Shown: positions 1 through 6,520 of the stretch, piece by piece
Numbering within the stretch: position 1 is the stretch's first letter
How the letters are laid out: each line of letters starts with the position of its first letter
From: Promethearchaeota archaeon
GTDB taxonomy: Archaea > Asgardarchaeota > Lokiarchaeia > Sigyniarchaeales > SOKP01
DNA: 10,542 nt
Assembly (NCBI GenBank): GCA_016840695.1
Contig: JAEORV010000021.1
Span: 1-10,542 of the forward strand
Reading direction: 5' to 3'
The notes under the pieces: model-generated
Database searches by the model: none
Seen by the model: the letters and a program-made list of their open reading frames with translations, nothing else
What the model was told of the DNA's origin: nothing
Position numbers and translations under genes: made by a program

Positions 1-1
1 G

Positions 2-319
2 GAATATTTAATTACTGAACAAAGTATAGAAGGGGAAGATTTTAAGTTACGCTATTTTTTATTTAAAAAATCTGAAAATTCCTTGGAAATGACTACAGAA
101 AATCCTGATATCAAACCAGACTTAATTTTATATTTTACCGAAAAAGCAATATTGAGTCTTATTGATGGTTCTCCAGATGCAGATGAATACTTCAATCGAT
201 ACCGTAAGATAATGAATAAATCTACTCCAGGTATTGAATTGGATAACAAAGTTAATAAACCACGCTTGAAGTTATGGCAGATTGGGTATAAAAATTGGCA
301 AAAAGACTTTAAATTTTAA
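2..319 (+). CDS. 3' end of a possible SCP2-like lipid-binding protein (5' partial)
   Basis: The reading frame is open from base 2, so the true start lies before the window; 105 residues are visible before the TAA. The text around PDLILYFTEKAILSLIDG, followed by a phenylalanine-containing helix (DEYFNRY) and a short basic C-terminus, resembles the second half of SCP2-type sterol/lipid carrier domains. In that family a strand with acidic-polar residues leads into a helix with a leucine-rich 'ALLxLxxG' pattern, then 'xxAFxxGKxxI'. The fold usually binds a hydrophobic ligand in a tunnel, alone or as a tail on a larger enzyme. There is no signal peptide or membrane helix in the visible part. The next gene is 146 bases downstream behind T-rich DNA, so it is probably a separate unit. 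The coding call is solid; the family call is a pattern impression. Confidence 0.55.
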   Translation, partial: EYLITEQSIEGEDFKLRYFLFKKSENSLEMTTENPDIKPDLILYFTEKAILSLIDGSPDADEYFNRYRKIMNKSTPGIELDNKVNKPRLKLWQIGYKNWQKDFKF

Positions 320-320
320 A

Positions 321-363
321 TTTTCATTGATTTGCTTTATTTTCGTATTATTTTAAATTCTTT
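321..363 (+). terminator. T-rich candidate terminator after the first gene
   Basis: Immediately after the TAA come several short T runs separated by single other bases (for example 321-324, 331-333, 336-338, 340-343 and 351-354). Archaeal termination often uses such oligo-T tracts without a hairpin. It is weaker than the nine-T tracts elsewhere in this window. Confidence 0.3.
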
Positions 364-465
364 AAAAAAAAATAACTCCTCCTCATGAAATCGAAAAAGG
401 AGACATTTAAATTGGTATTGCTTTATTGAATACTTATATTTTATAAAAATACAAGGATAACGATC

Positions 466-1164
466 ATGGATCCTATATTAATTAGTGCTATTTTAGCCCT
501 CGTGTTTGTTTCAATCTCGACTTTAGTTGGCATATTGCTCATCGCAAAATACTTTAAATCCAAGGATAAAACCTTAATTTACGTCGGATTAGCTTGGATT
601 ATCATTGTTGAAGCTTGGATGCCTTCAGCTGTTAATTTGATATACATTCTCGCAACAAGGGTTAGTTTATCTTATCAAATTCGTGCGCTCATTGGAAATC
701 TATTCATACCACTTGGATTAATCTTGTGGACTCTTGTTTTCACTGAACTCGTGTTTAAAAAGTATAGAAAACACCTTCTATTACTATTTACTATAGTTGG
801 TATCGTTTTTGAGATACTTCTCTTCTATGCTCTGTTTACTGACATATCGCTAATAATAATCGTGCCAAGTCATGACCTCAATATGAACTATCAACCTCTT
901 TGGATGGTTTTTCAAGTCGTTTTTTCCGTGATAACTTTAGTATCAGGATTGGCTTTTTCGTGGAAGTCAATAAAACACGAGAATCCAGAAATTAAGCTTA
1001 GGGGAAAAATACTATTTGTTGCTTTTATATCGTTTTTAATAGGAGCTTTATTAGGTATCATAGATTTACCCGTCCCGGGAAACATCATTATGATAACAAG
1101 CTCGATCGAGTTCTATATTGGATACATACTTCCAGATTGGATTAAGAAGAGATTCATAAAATAG
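466..1164 (+). CDS. Seven-helix membrane protein, sensor-like, function unknown
   Basis: This is a 232-residue, very hydrophobic protein. Seven membrane segments can be seen at about residues 5-29, 36-60, 71-95, 103-123, 144-165, 180-200 and 206-223. Basic residues sit in the loops after helices 1, 3 and 5 and in the tail (KKRFIK), which suggests the C-terminus faces the cytoplasm and the N-terminus faces out. There is no cleavable signal peptide and no soluble domain. The overall pattern resembles the 7-TM input region found at the N-terminus of some histidine kinases and sensor proteins, here standing alone. That resemblance is inferred from topology, not from a diagnostic motif. ATG 466 is preceded by AAGGA at 453-457 with 8 bases between. 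TATA-like DNA at 434-445 lies too close to ATG 466 to serve together with that site, so promoter placement is uncertain. A nine-T tract follows the stop. It could also be a transporter fragment or membrane anchor. Confidence 0.8.
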   Translation: MDPILISAILALVFVSISTLVGILLIAKYFKSKDKTLIYVGLAWIIIVEAWMPSAVNLIYILATRVSLSYQIRALIGNLFIPLGLILWTLVFTELVFKKYRKHLLLLFTIVGIVFEILLFYALFTDISLIIIVPSHDLNMNYQPLWMVFQVVFSVITLVSGLAFSWKSIKHENPEIKLRGKILFVAFISFLIGALLGIIDLPVPGNIIMITSSIEFYIGYILPDWIKKRFIK

Positions 1165-1185
1165 TCAACTTTAGTAATTCCAATA

Positions 1186-1210
1186 TTTTTTTTTCTTTCT
1201 TTCATTTTTT
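1186..1210 (+). terminator. Oligo-T terminator after the 7-TM gene
   Basis: A run of nine T's at 1186-1194 is followed by a further T-rich stretch to 1210. There is no hairpin, as is typical of archaeal intrinsic terminators. It lies between the 7-TM gene stop and the phosphatase start. Confidence 0.55.
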
Positions 1211-1222
1211 AATGTGGATATC

Positions 1223-1729
1223 ATGGAAAAAATTAAAAATGTACTGTGGGTTTGTTTTGGCAACACTGCCCGGAGTCCTTTAGCACATGGGTTGTCTTTA
1301 TGGCTCAAAAAGACTAAATATGACAAGGACTTAAAGAATGTAAATTTTGACTCCGCGGGATTTATTAATTTCTTTAAAACCGCTCAGCCTGAGACGATTG
1401 AATATTTAAAAACTAAAAATATCGACTTCAGCGAATTTCGTGGAAAAATAATGGATGCTGAATTATTGGAGAAGCAAGATTTAATTCTCGTAATGGAAAC
1501 CATGCATCTCAAAAGATTGAGGCGAAAGTTTAAACAGCTGAAAGACATCGAGAAGAAATCGTTTAGACTGCTTGAATTTGCAGGCGAAACGGGCGATTTA
1601 GACATAGGCGATCCTGTAAATTTTAGCCCCGAAGTATACCAAAAAGTCATAGAAGCCGTGGAAAACGGAGTTATAAAGTCAATTGAAAGGATAATAAAAA
1701 TTAATAATCAAGAAATCGAATGGAACTAA
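1223..1729 (+). CDS. Low-molecular-weight protein tyrosine phosphatase family enzyme
   Basis: This is a 168-residue cytosolic protein close to the family's usual 150-160 residues. The phosphate-binding loop CFGNTARS lies at residues 11-18 after a hydrophobic strand (NVLWV): C11 is the nucleophile and R17 binds phosphate (CX5R). D130-P131 (GDLDIGDPVNF) is the expected general-acid loop. DSAG (43-46) and DLILVMETMH (86-95) are also typical of the fold. C11 is the only cysteine, so the two extra cysteines needed by thioredoxin-coupled arsenate reductases of the same fold are absent, which favours a phosphatase. Thr at residue 15 matches the position that in Bacillus YwlE favours phospho-arginine. 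An in-frame GTG at 1214 would add three residues; ATG 1223 places the catalytic loop at the usual distance from the N-terminus, so it is preferred. There is no strong ribosome binding site. The gene converges on the mutase gene and their stop codons overlap. Confidence 0.9.
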   Translation: MEKIKNVLWVCFGNTARSPLAHGLSLWLKKTKYDKDLKNVNFDSAGFINFFKTAQPETIEYLKTKNIDFSEFRGKIMDAELLEKQDLILVMETMHLKRLRRKFKQLKDIEKKSFRLLEFAGETGDLDIGDPVNFSPEVYQKVIEAVENGVIKSIERIIKINNQEIEWN

Positions 1730-3372
1730 AGAAATTTTATCAAGGAATCCATGAATCCTTCTGGTTTTTCATATCCTAAAAGGTTTACAATTGTTGCTGC
1801 TATGTTTCCGAGTGATGGTTCTTGAATCGTATCATTAACTACATATTCGTTATTATACTCAGAATCCACAATAGCAAACATAACGGGATTGAGAGTATGC
1901 GACGTTTTAAAATGGTTCATCTCTTCCAAGTTTCCATGATCTGCCGTGACTAATGTAATACCGTTTTTACTGCTCACTAAGTCACAAATCTCTTTCACGC
2001 ATCCGTCCACAGTCTCCGCAGCAATTATCGCAGCATTTATATCACCCGTGTGTCCTACCATGTCGCCGTTAGCAAAGTTCACGCGCAAGTATTTATACTC
2101 GTTGGAATTTAAGGCGTTTATAAACTCTTGTTTTACTTCCATTGCTTTCATTACAGGATGTTCTCTAATGGTTTCTGACGGATCAGACTTGATTTCCACA
2201 TACTTTTCGTAATTTTCATCCACATATCCTTCTTTATTCCCGTTGTAGAAGTAGGTTACGTGTCCAAACTTATGAGTCTCTGCGATCGCGAATTGCGTGA
2301 TCTCTTCCTCACATAAATATTTTGTTAGAGAGTTCTTCATTCGTGGAGGATCTATGAAGTAATTTATCGGAATTTTAGCTTTTTCGTCGTATTGCAACAA
2401 TCCATAGTAATCCACTTTTGGCTCACAAATCTTTACAAATTCCTTGAAGTCCGTACCTTCGTCAAACGCTCTTGAGATTTGAATCGCTCGATCACCCCTG
2501 AAATTAAAATATAAAACTCCATCTCCATCCTTCATTATTCCAATTGGATTTTCTCTTTCATCCACTACTACGAATGAGGGTAGAAATTGATCTGAAATGT
2601 CAGGATCAAGTTCTCGAGCTCTTTTGACGGCTTCTCCTGCAGATTTAAAATACCCCTCGTACCCATTAAACTTTTCTGGAAATCCACAGACATGTGCCTC
2701 CCACCCTCTCTGGACCACACTCCAATCAGAATTATATCTATCCATCGTGACACGCATGCGTCCTCCTCCGGAAGCTATTCTATAATCGTGAAAACCATCA
2801 GAGTTTATTGTTTCTAATTCGTGCTCTAAGGTTGAGATATACTCTAAAGCAGACTGGGGAGGAACATCTCTCCCATCAAATAAGGTATGAACTCGTACTT
2901 TTTTTAAATTAGAGTCTTTAGCACCGTGGAGTAACCCTATTAAATGTGAGATATGGCTGTGAACATATCCGTCGGACAATAATCCGATAAGATGCAAGGT
3001 ATTGTTATTATATTCAATGTTCGAAGCAAATTCTTTCCATTTTTGCCAAATAAAAAGCGACTTTGATTCAATTGCTTCTTTAGCTAGAACGGCTCTCTGT
3101 TTTACGACATTTCCTCCTCCTATTGCGTTATGACCAACTTCGCTATTACCCATTTCGGCATCTGTGGGGAGTCCAACTGCCGTACCGTGAGCTTTAAGTT
3201 CAGCATATAACTTTTTTATGGGCCATTCTGCTTGAAGCTTATCTAAAAAAGGAGTTTTTGCCAAATAAAAAGCGTTATTGTCGTCTTTTTTCCCAAGTCC
3301 AACTCCATCCATTATGATTAAAACAAGCGGACCAGATCTTCCAGAAAATTGCTCTAGTTTTTTGAGTGCCAT
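1726..3372 (-). CDS. gpmI: 2,3-bisphosphoglycerate-independent phosphoglycerate mutase, plant-like type
   Basis: This 548-residue cytosolic enzyme interconverts 3- and 2-phosphoglycerate in glycolysis/gluconeogenesis and belongs to the alkaline-phosphatase superfamily with two Mn ions. Visible metal and catalytic residues are D22 (MDGVG), the phosphorylated serine S77 in MGNSEVGHNA, D437 and H441 (NGDMVGHTGD), D478 and H479 (TADHGN), and H492 (SHTLNP). The substrate domain shows FDGRDVPPQSA (165-175) and NFRGDR (290-295). Several blocks look closer to plant/trypanosomatid-type enzymes than to the Escherichia coli type: KAHGTAVGLPT (60-70), ASGGGRMRVTMDRY (200-213), DWSVVQRGW (216-224) and KFGHVTYFYNGN (368-379). 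At 548 residues it is nearer the plant length (about 560) than the usual bacterial 510. It is not the shorter archaeal ApgM family. The ATG ends at 3372 with AAAGGA 8 bases upstream. Its stop shares bases with the convergent phosphatase stop. Confidence 0.96.
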   Translation of the reverse strand: MALKKLEQFSGRSGPLVLIIMDGVGLGKKDDNNAFYLAKTPFLDKLQAEWPIKKLYAELKAHGTAVGLPTDAEMGNSEVGHNAIGGGNVVKQRAVLAKEAIESKSLFIWQKWKEFASNIEYNNNTLHLIGLLSDGYVHSHISHLIGLLHGAKDSNLKKVRVHTLFDGRDVPPQSALEYISTLEHELETINSDGFHDYRIASGGGRMRVTMDRYNSDWSVVQRGWEAHVCGFPEKFNGYEGYFKSAGEAVKRARELDPDISDQFLPSFVVVDERENPIGIMKDGDGVLYFNFRGDRAIQISRAFDEGTDFKEFVKICEPKVDYYGLLQYDEKAKIPINYFIDPPRMKNSLTKYLCEEEITQFAIAETHKFGHVTYFYNGNKEGYVDENYEKYVEIKSDPSETIREHPVMKAMEVKQEFINALNSNEYKYLRVNFANGDMVGHTGDINAAIIAAETVDGCVKEICDLVSSKNGITLVTADHGNLEEMNHFKTSHTLNPVMFAIVDSEYNNEYVVNDTIQEPSLGNIAATIVNLLGYEKPEGFMDSLIKFL

Positions 3373-3380
3373 TATAAAAT

Positions 3381-3386
3381 TCCTTT
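3381..3386 (-). promoter_or_regulatory. Ribosome binding site of the phosphoglycerate mutase
   Basis: The minus strand reads AAAGGA here, 8 bases before the mutase ATG. This supports the chosen start and implies a leadered transcript. Confidence 0.6.
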
Positions 3387-3430
3387 ATCTAGTAATTTGC
3401 AATAAATATGGTATATTATGACTTAATTAC

Positions 3431-3438
3431 ATATATAA
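3431..3438 (-). promoter_or_regulatory. Candidate TATA box for the phosphoglycerate mutase
   Basis: The minus strand reads TTATATAT, about 45 bases before the ribosome binding site, so transcription would start near 3405 and leave a leader of about 30 bases. The DNA is generally AT-rich, so other placements (for example near 3408-3420) are possible. Confidence 0.4.
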
Positions 3439-3520
3439 CCTTCTGTTTGATCCAACAATCTATTAGTGTCTTGTAAATCAACATTAATTATTTAAAGTTT
3501 ATATGTAGTCTGGTCGTATA

Positions 3521-3530
3521 TTATATAAAA
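3521..3530 (+). promoter_or_regulatory. Candidate TATA box for the amidase-dehydrogenase operon
   Basis: TTATATAAAA is a good match to the archaeal TATA box. A start about 25 bases downstream falls at roughly 3548-3553, almost on the amidase start codon. The transcript would then be leaderless or nearly so, which agrees with the lack of a ribosome binding site there. It is divergent from the mutase promoter in the same 174- to 183-base gap. Confidence 0.5.
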
Positions 3531-3555
3531 ATAATAATTAAACTTAATGATTTCA

Positions 3556-4974
3556 ATGAATAAAGAAGACATTTGTTTCATGCCTGCCTGTGAAATGGTA
3601 GAGAAAATAAAAACCCAGGAAATAACCTCTGTAGAGATAACGGAAACTCTAATCGAGCGAATTGAAAAAATCAATCCGATCATTAACGCATATTGCACGT
3701 TAACCCTTGATTTAGCTCGAGAAATGGCAAAAAAAGCGGATGATGCCGTTAAAAAAGGAGAAAAATTAGGAGCACTTAATGGCATTCCAACATCAATTAA
3801 AGACTTAAACCTAACTAAAGGTATAAGAACTACATTTGGCTCCAAGATATATGAGAATTTCATCCCAGACGAGGATGGTGCAGTGGTAAAAAGGCTTAAA
3901 AATGCAGGGTGCGTTATTTTAGGAAAAACTAATACACCTGAATTTGGTTATATAGGAGTTACTCATAATTTAATATTTGGAGAAACAAAAAATCCTTGGA
4001 ATTTAGAAAGAACTTCAGGAGGCTCAAGTGGAGGTGCTGCTGCTGCTGAAGCTGCAGGATTATCAATACTAGCCCAAGGTTCTGATGGAGGAGGATCAAT
4101 CAGAAGTCCAAGCGCCCTAAATGGTTTATATGGAATAAAGCCTAGTTTTGGACGGGTGCCTAATTATCCTCAAAAATACTTATTTGGAGAAACATTAAAG
4201 CATATTGGTCCACTTGTTAGAAATGTAAAGGATGCTGCTTTAATGTTGGACGTAATGAAAGGCCCTCACGAAGGAGATAAATATTCATTACCCAAAGAGG
4301 ATATTAAGTACATTGATCATGTCGATGAGAAACCTAAAAAGCTCAAAATAGGATATTCGTTGGATTTAGGTGTTGCAAAAGCGGTTAATCCTGAAATTAA
4401 AAGCGCAGTTATTAATTCAGCACAAAAATTTGAAAGTCTTGATTGGGACGTTGAGGAAATTAAAGTCAAGAGAAAAAATATTGAGTTGGCTTTTTTAACA
4501 ACGTGGACTTCAATGATTGCTTATGACTTAAAACCAAAATTAGCAGAATGGCGCGAGAAAATGGACCCTGGCTTAATAAAAGCAATTGAGGCAGGTTCGG
4601 GGTATTCTGGACCGAGTTTCATGAAAGCAATGAATATAAGGAGAATATATTATGATATTATTTATCGCATTTTCGAGCAATATGACATTATCATTACTCC
4701 AACGGTAGCTTGTACTGCATTTGAGTTAGGTAAAAATAATCCAGATATAATTGGTGGAAAACCAGTATCTCCCGCAAGTTGGACTCTTTTCACTTTTGTT
4801 TTCAACATGACAGGTCATCCCGCAGCATCCATTCCTTGTGGATGGTCCAGCGAGGGTTTACCGATAGGCATGCAAATTGTTGGAAAAAGATTTAACGACT
4901 TAAAAGTTCTTCAAGTATCAAAAGCTTTTGAAGAGATTGCTCCATGGCAAGATAAAAGACCAAAATTCAATTAA
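3556..4974 (+). CDS. Amidase signature family hydrolase, copy 1
   Basis: This 472-residue amidase-signature hydrolase cleaves a carboxylic amide to the acid and ammonia (or amine); the natural substrate is unknown. The Lys-Ser-Ser triad is complete: K82 (IPTSIKDL), S157 in GGSSGG, and nucleophile S181 in GSDGGGSIR, with the family's usual 24-residue spacing between the two serines. The C-terminal signature (NMTGHPAASIP, then GLPIGMQIVGKRF) is also present. No signal peptide is seen, so it is cytosolic. No GatB or GatC gene is adjacent, so a role as the tRNA amidotransferase A subunit is unlikely. An in-frame ATG at 3547 would add three residues; 3556 is chosen because its MNKEDICFMP aligns with the start of the second amidase in this window. 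It is followed after 28 bases by the dehydrogenase, with no terminator, so probably in one operon. The central part (about residues 270-400) is the least like copy 2. Confidence 0.93.
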   Translation: MNKEDICFMPACEMVEKIKTQEITSVEITETLIERIEKINPIINAYCTLTLDLAREMAKKADDAVKKGEKLGALNGIPTSIKDLNLTKGIRTTFGSKIYENFIPDEDGAVVKRLKNAGCVILGKTNTPEFGYIGVTHNLIFGETKNPWNLERTSGGSSGGAAAAEAAGLSILAQGSDGGGSIRSPSALNGLYGIKPSFGRVPNYPQKYLFGETLKHIGPLVRNVKDAALMLDVMKGPHEGDKYSLPKEDIKYIDHVDEKPKKLKIGYSLDLGVAKAVNPEIKSAVINSAQKFESLDWDVEEIKVKRKNIELAFLTTWTSMIAYDLKPKLAEWREKMDPGLIKAIEAGSGYSGPSFMKAMNIRRIYYDIIYRIFEQYDIIITPTVACTAFELGKNNPDIIGGKPVSPASWTLFTFVFNMTGHPAASIPCGWSSEGLPIGMQIVGKRFNDLKVLQVSKAFEEIAPWQDKRPKFN

Positions 4975-4990
4975 TGTTTTATCAAAATAG

Positions 4991-4997
4991 AAGGTGA
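4991..4997 (+). promoter_or_regulatory. Ribosome binding site that decides the dehydrogenase start
   Basis: AAGGTGA lies 5 bases before ATG 5003. The upstream in-frame GTG at 4994 sits inside this site, so it is part of the ribosome binding site and not a start codon. Confidence 0.75.
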
Positions 4998-5002
4998 ACA
5001 AA

Positions 5003-6520
5003 ATGACAGAAGTATTTCAAAAACTAAAAAAAATTGTTACTGAAAAATATATCTCAGATAGCATTTACGTTCGACATGCATATTCGAGAAATGTGAATCC
5101 CGTCTTACAGGGTGTTCCAGATATTGTCATACGACCAAAAGACGCCCAAGAAATCTCCGAGATCCTTAAAATTGCTAATGAAGAAAACATTCCTATAGTG
5201 CCTCGTGGTGGAGGATGCTGCGAATGGGGAGGAAGCATAGTTGAAAACGATACGGGAATCATATTAGATATGAAAAGAATGAACAATGTCATCAATTTAG
5301 ACCAAGATAACCTTGTTGTAACCGTTGGGGCAGGGATCGCTTGGGGTGCTTTGAACAATTATTTGTCTCAATTTGGACTTTACACCGGTTGTTTGGGTCC
5401 TGGATCGGGATTAACCGCATCTGTAGGCGGAGGAATCTCACATCACTCCGTAGGCGCTGGAGGATGTGCAAAATATGGTGCCTGCACTAATCAACTTGTC
5501 TCCTTAGAAGTTGTATTACCAACTGGCGATATTATTGAGACAGGATCTCAAGCTAACAAGTTTTCGAAAGTTCCGTTTAATAGGTTCGGGAACGGCCCAG
5601 ATTTGGCGGGGCTCTTTTGCGGTGATAACGGTATTTATGGCGTGAAAACTCAAGTGTCACTTAAAGTATTTCCAAGACCTCCCTTTGCGGCGTATAAAAC
5701 TTTTGTACTCCCTCGTAAAGATACAGAAGCAGCATCACAGATAATGATGGAAATAAGACGCAAGGGAATAGATGTGTTTGATACGATATTCATCCCTCAA
5801 CTGGTTGTTGTACTTGGTGCTCAAGAAGGCATGTTTCCACTATGGAAGCAATTAAAAAGGAAGCGGGGGATTCTCTTTTACTCGATAGAAGCCAATTCAG
5901 AAATAGAATTAAATGAAAGAGTTAAGCAACTAGATGAAATCTTCTTGAGCAAAAAAACGGAAGAATTAGGTCCAGAAATCTCGGACGGTAATTTTGCAAA
6001 ATGGCAATACGAAAATCCATGGCACCTCTATCATAATTTGTGGGGTATACAGCCAGCCTGCGAACCGTTTACTGCTGAATGCTTCACTCCGTTAAACACT
6101 TTGCCTGAGTTAGTTGCGGACACCATGGCGTGGGAAAATGAATGTAAGGAAGATATGCAAAAAATTGGTGAATTAACGGGCAACAGGATAGTCATGAGCA
6201 GTGCTGGTCCTGTTGCGTTAATCGATGGAAATAATGTAGAATATACGGTAGGATTTAATACTTCTCATAGCTATCACGAAGGGACAACACATGAAATCAT
6301 CGATGAGCTCAATCTAAAATTGTGGAAATCGCTTTTAATTAGGACTTACAAGCAAGGCGTTCAATACTACATGTGTGGATCCGTACCATCAAAGCTTATG
6401 GTAGAAATTGGAGCGTATAGTCAAGAATACAATAACCTATTGAAGTCGATAAAAAAAACGCTGGACCCAAACTTTATTTTAAGCAGGGGAAAATTCAATT
6501 TAACGGGGGAGATGGAATAA
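5003..6520 (+). CDS. GlcD-like FAD-dependent dehydrogenase subunit
   Basis: This is a 505-residue flavoprotein of the PCMH-type (vanillyl-alcohol oxidase) superfamily. The FAD-binding half spans about residues 38-225. It includes the pyrophosphate-binding stretch IVPRGGGCCEWGG (65-77), VTVGAGIAWG (106-115), a glycine-rich ASVGGGIS (139-146), KYGACTNQL followed by LEVVLPTGD (157-175), and FCGDNGIYGV (205-214). The C-terminal half is of the FAD-linked oxidase C type and ends with the usual LDPNFILSRGKF (487-498). Relatives include glycolate/D-lactate dehydrogenases and alkyl-DHAP synthase. The GDGNLH-type motif that binds metal and substrate in D-2-hydroxyacid dehydrogenases is not visible; the only His cluster nearby is SHSYHEGTTH (421-430). 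The substrate is therefore open. No membrane segment is present. Its stop directly abuts the iron-sulfur gene, so electrons probably pass from FAD to that subunit. Confidence 0.93.
   Translation: MTEVFQKLKKIVTEKYISDSIYVRHAYSRNVNPVLQGVPDIVIRPKDAQEISEILKIANEENIPIVPRGGGCCEWGGSIVENDTGIILDMKRMNNVINLDQDNLVVTVGAGIAWGALNNYLSQFGLYTGCLGPGSGLTASVGGGISHHSVGAGGCAKYGACTNQLVSLEVVLPTGDIIETGSQANKFSKVPFNRFGNGPDLAGLFCGDNGIYGVKTQVSLKVFPRPPFAAYKTFVLPRKDTEAASQIMMEIRRKGIDVFDTIFIPQLVVVLGAQEGMFPLWKQLKRKRGILFYSIEANSEIELNERVKQLDEIFLSKKTEELGPEISDGNFAKWQYENPWHLYHNLWGIQPACEPFTAECFTPLNTLPELVADTMAWENECKEDMQKIGELTGNRIVMSSAGPVALIDGNNVEYTVGFNTSHSYHEGTTHEIIDELNLKLWKSLLIRTYKQGVQYYMCGSVPSKLMVEIGAYSQEYNNLLKSIKKTLDPNFILSRGKFNLTGEME

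Noticed and set aside
1214..1222. GTG start for the phosphatase
   Set aside because: ATG 1223 gives the normal short N-terminus of the family before the catalytic loop; the GTG has no better ribosome binding site.
1946..2212. Plus-strand open frame inside the phosphoglycerate mutase
   Set aside because: It lies antisense to a well-conserved coding region that contains the metal-binding motifs.
3492..3863. Minus-strand 123-codon open frame over the first amidase start
   Set aside because: It overlaps a clear amidase gene and a promoter, and its translation shows no recognisable domain. The second amidase has a similar shadow frame (7887-8159), as expected from codon pattern alone.
3556..4974. 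GatA subunit of tRNA-dependent amidotransferase
   Set aside because: No GatB or GatC gene is nearby, there are two copies, and the context is catabolic; the signature motifs are shared by the whole amidase family.
4994..5002. GTG start adding three residues to the dehydrogenase
   Set aside because: This GTG lies inside the AAGGTGA ribosome binding site of ATG 5003.
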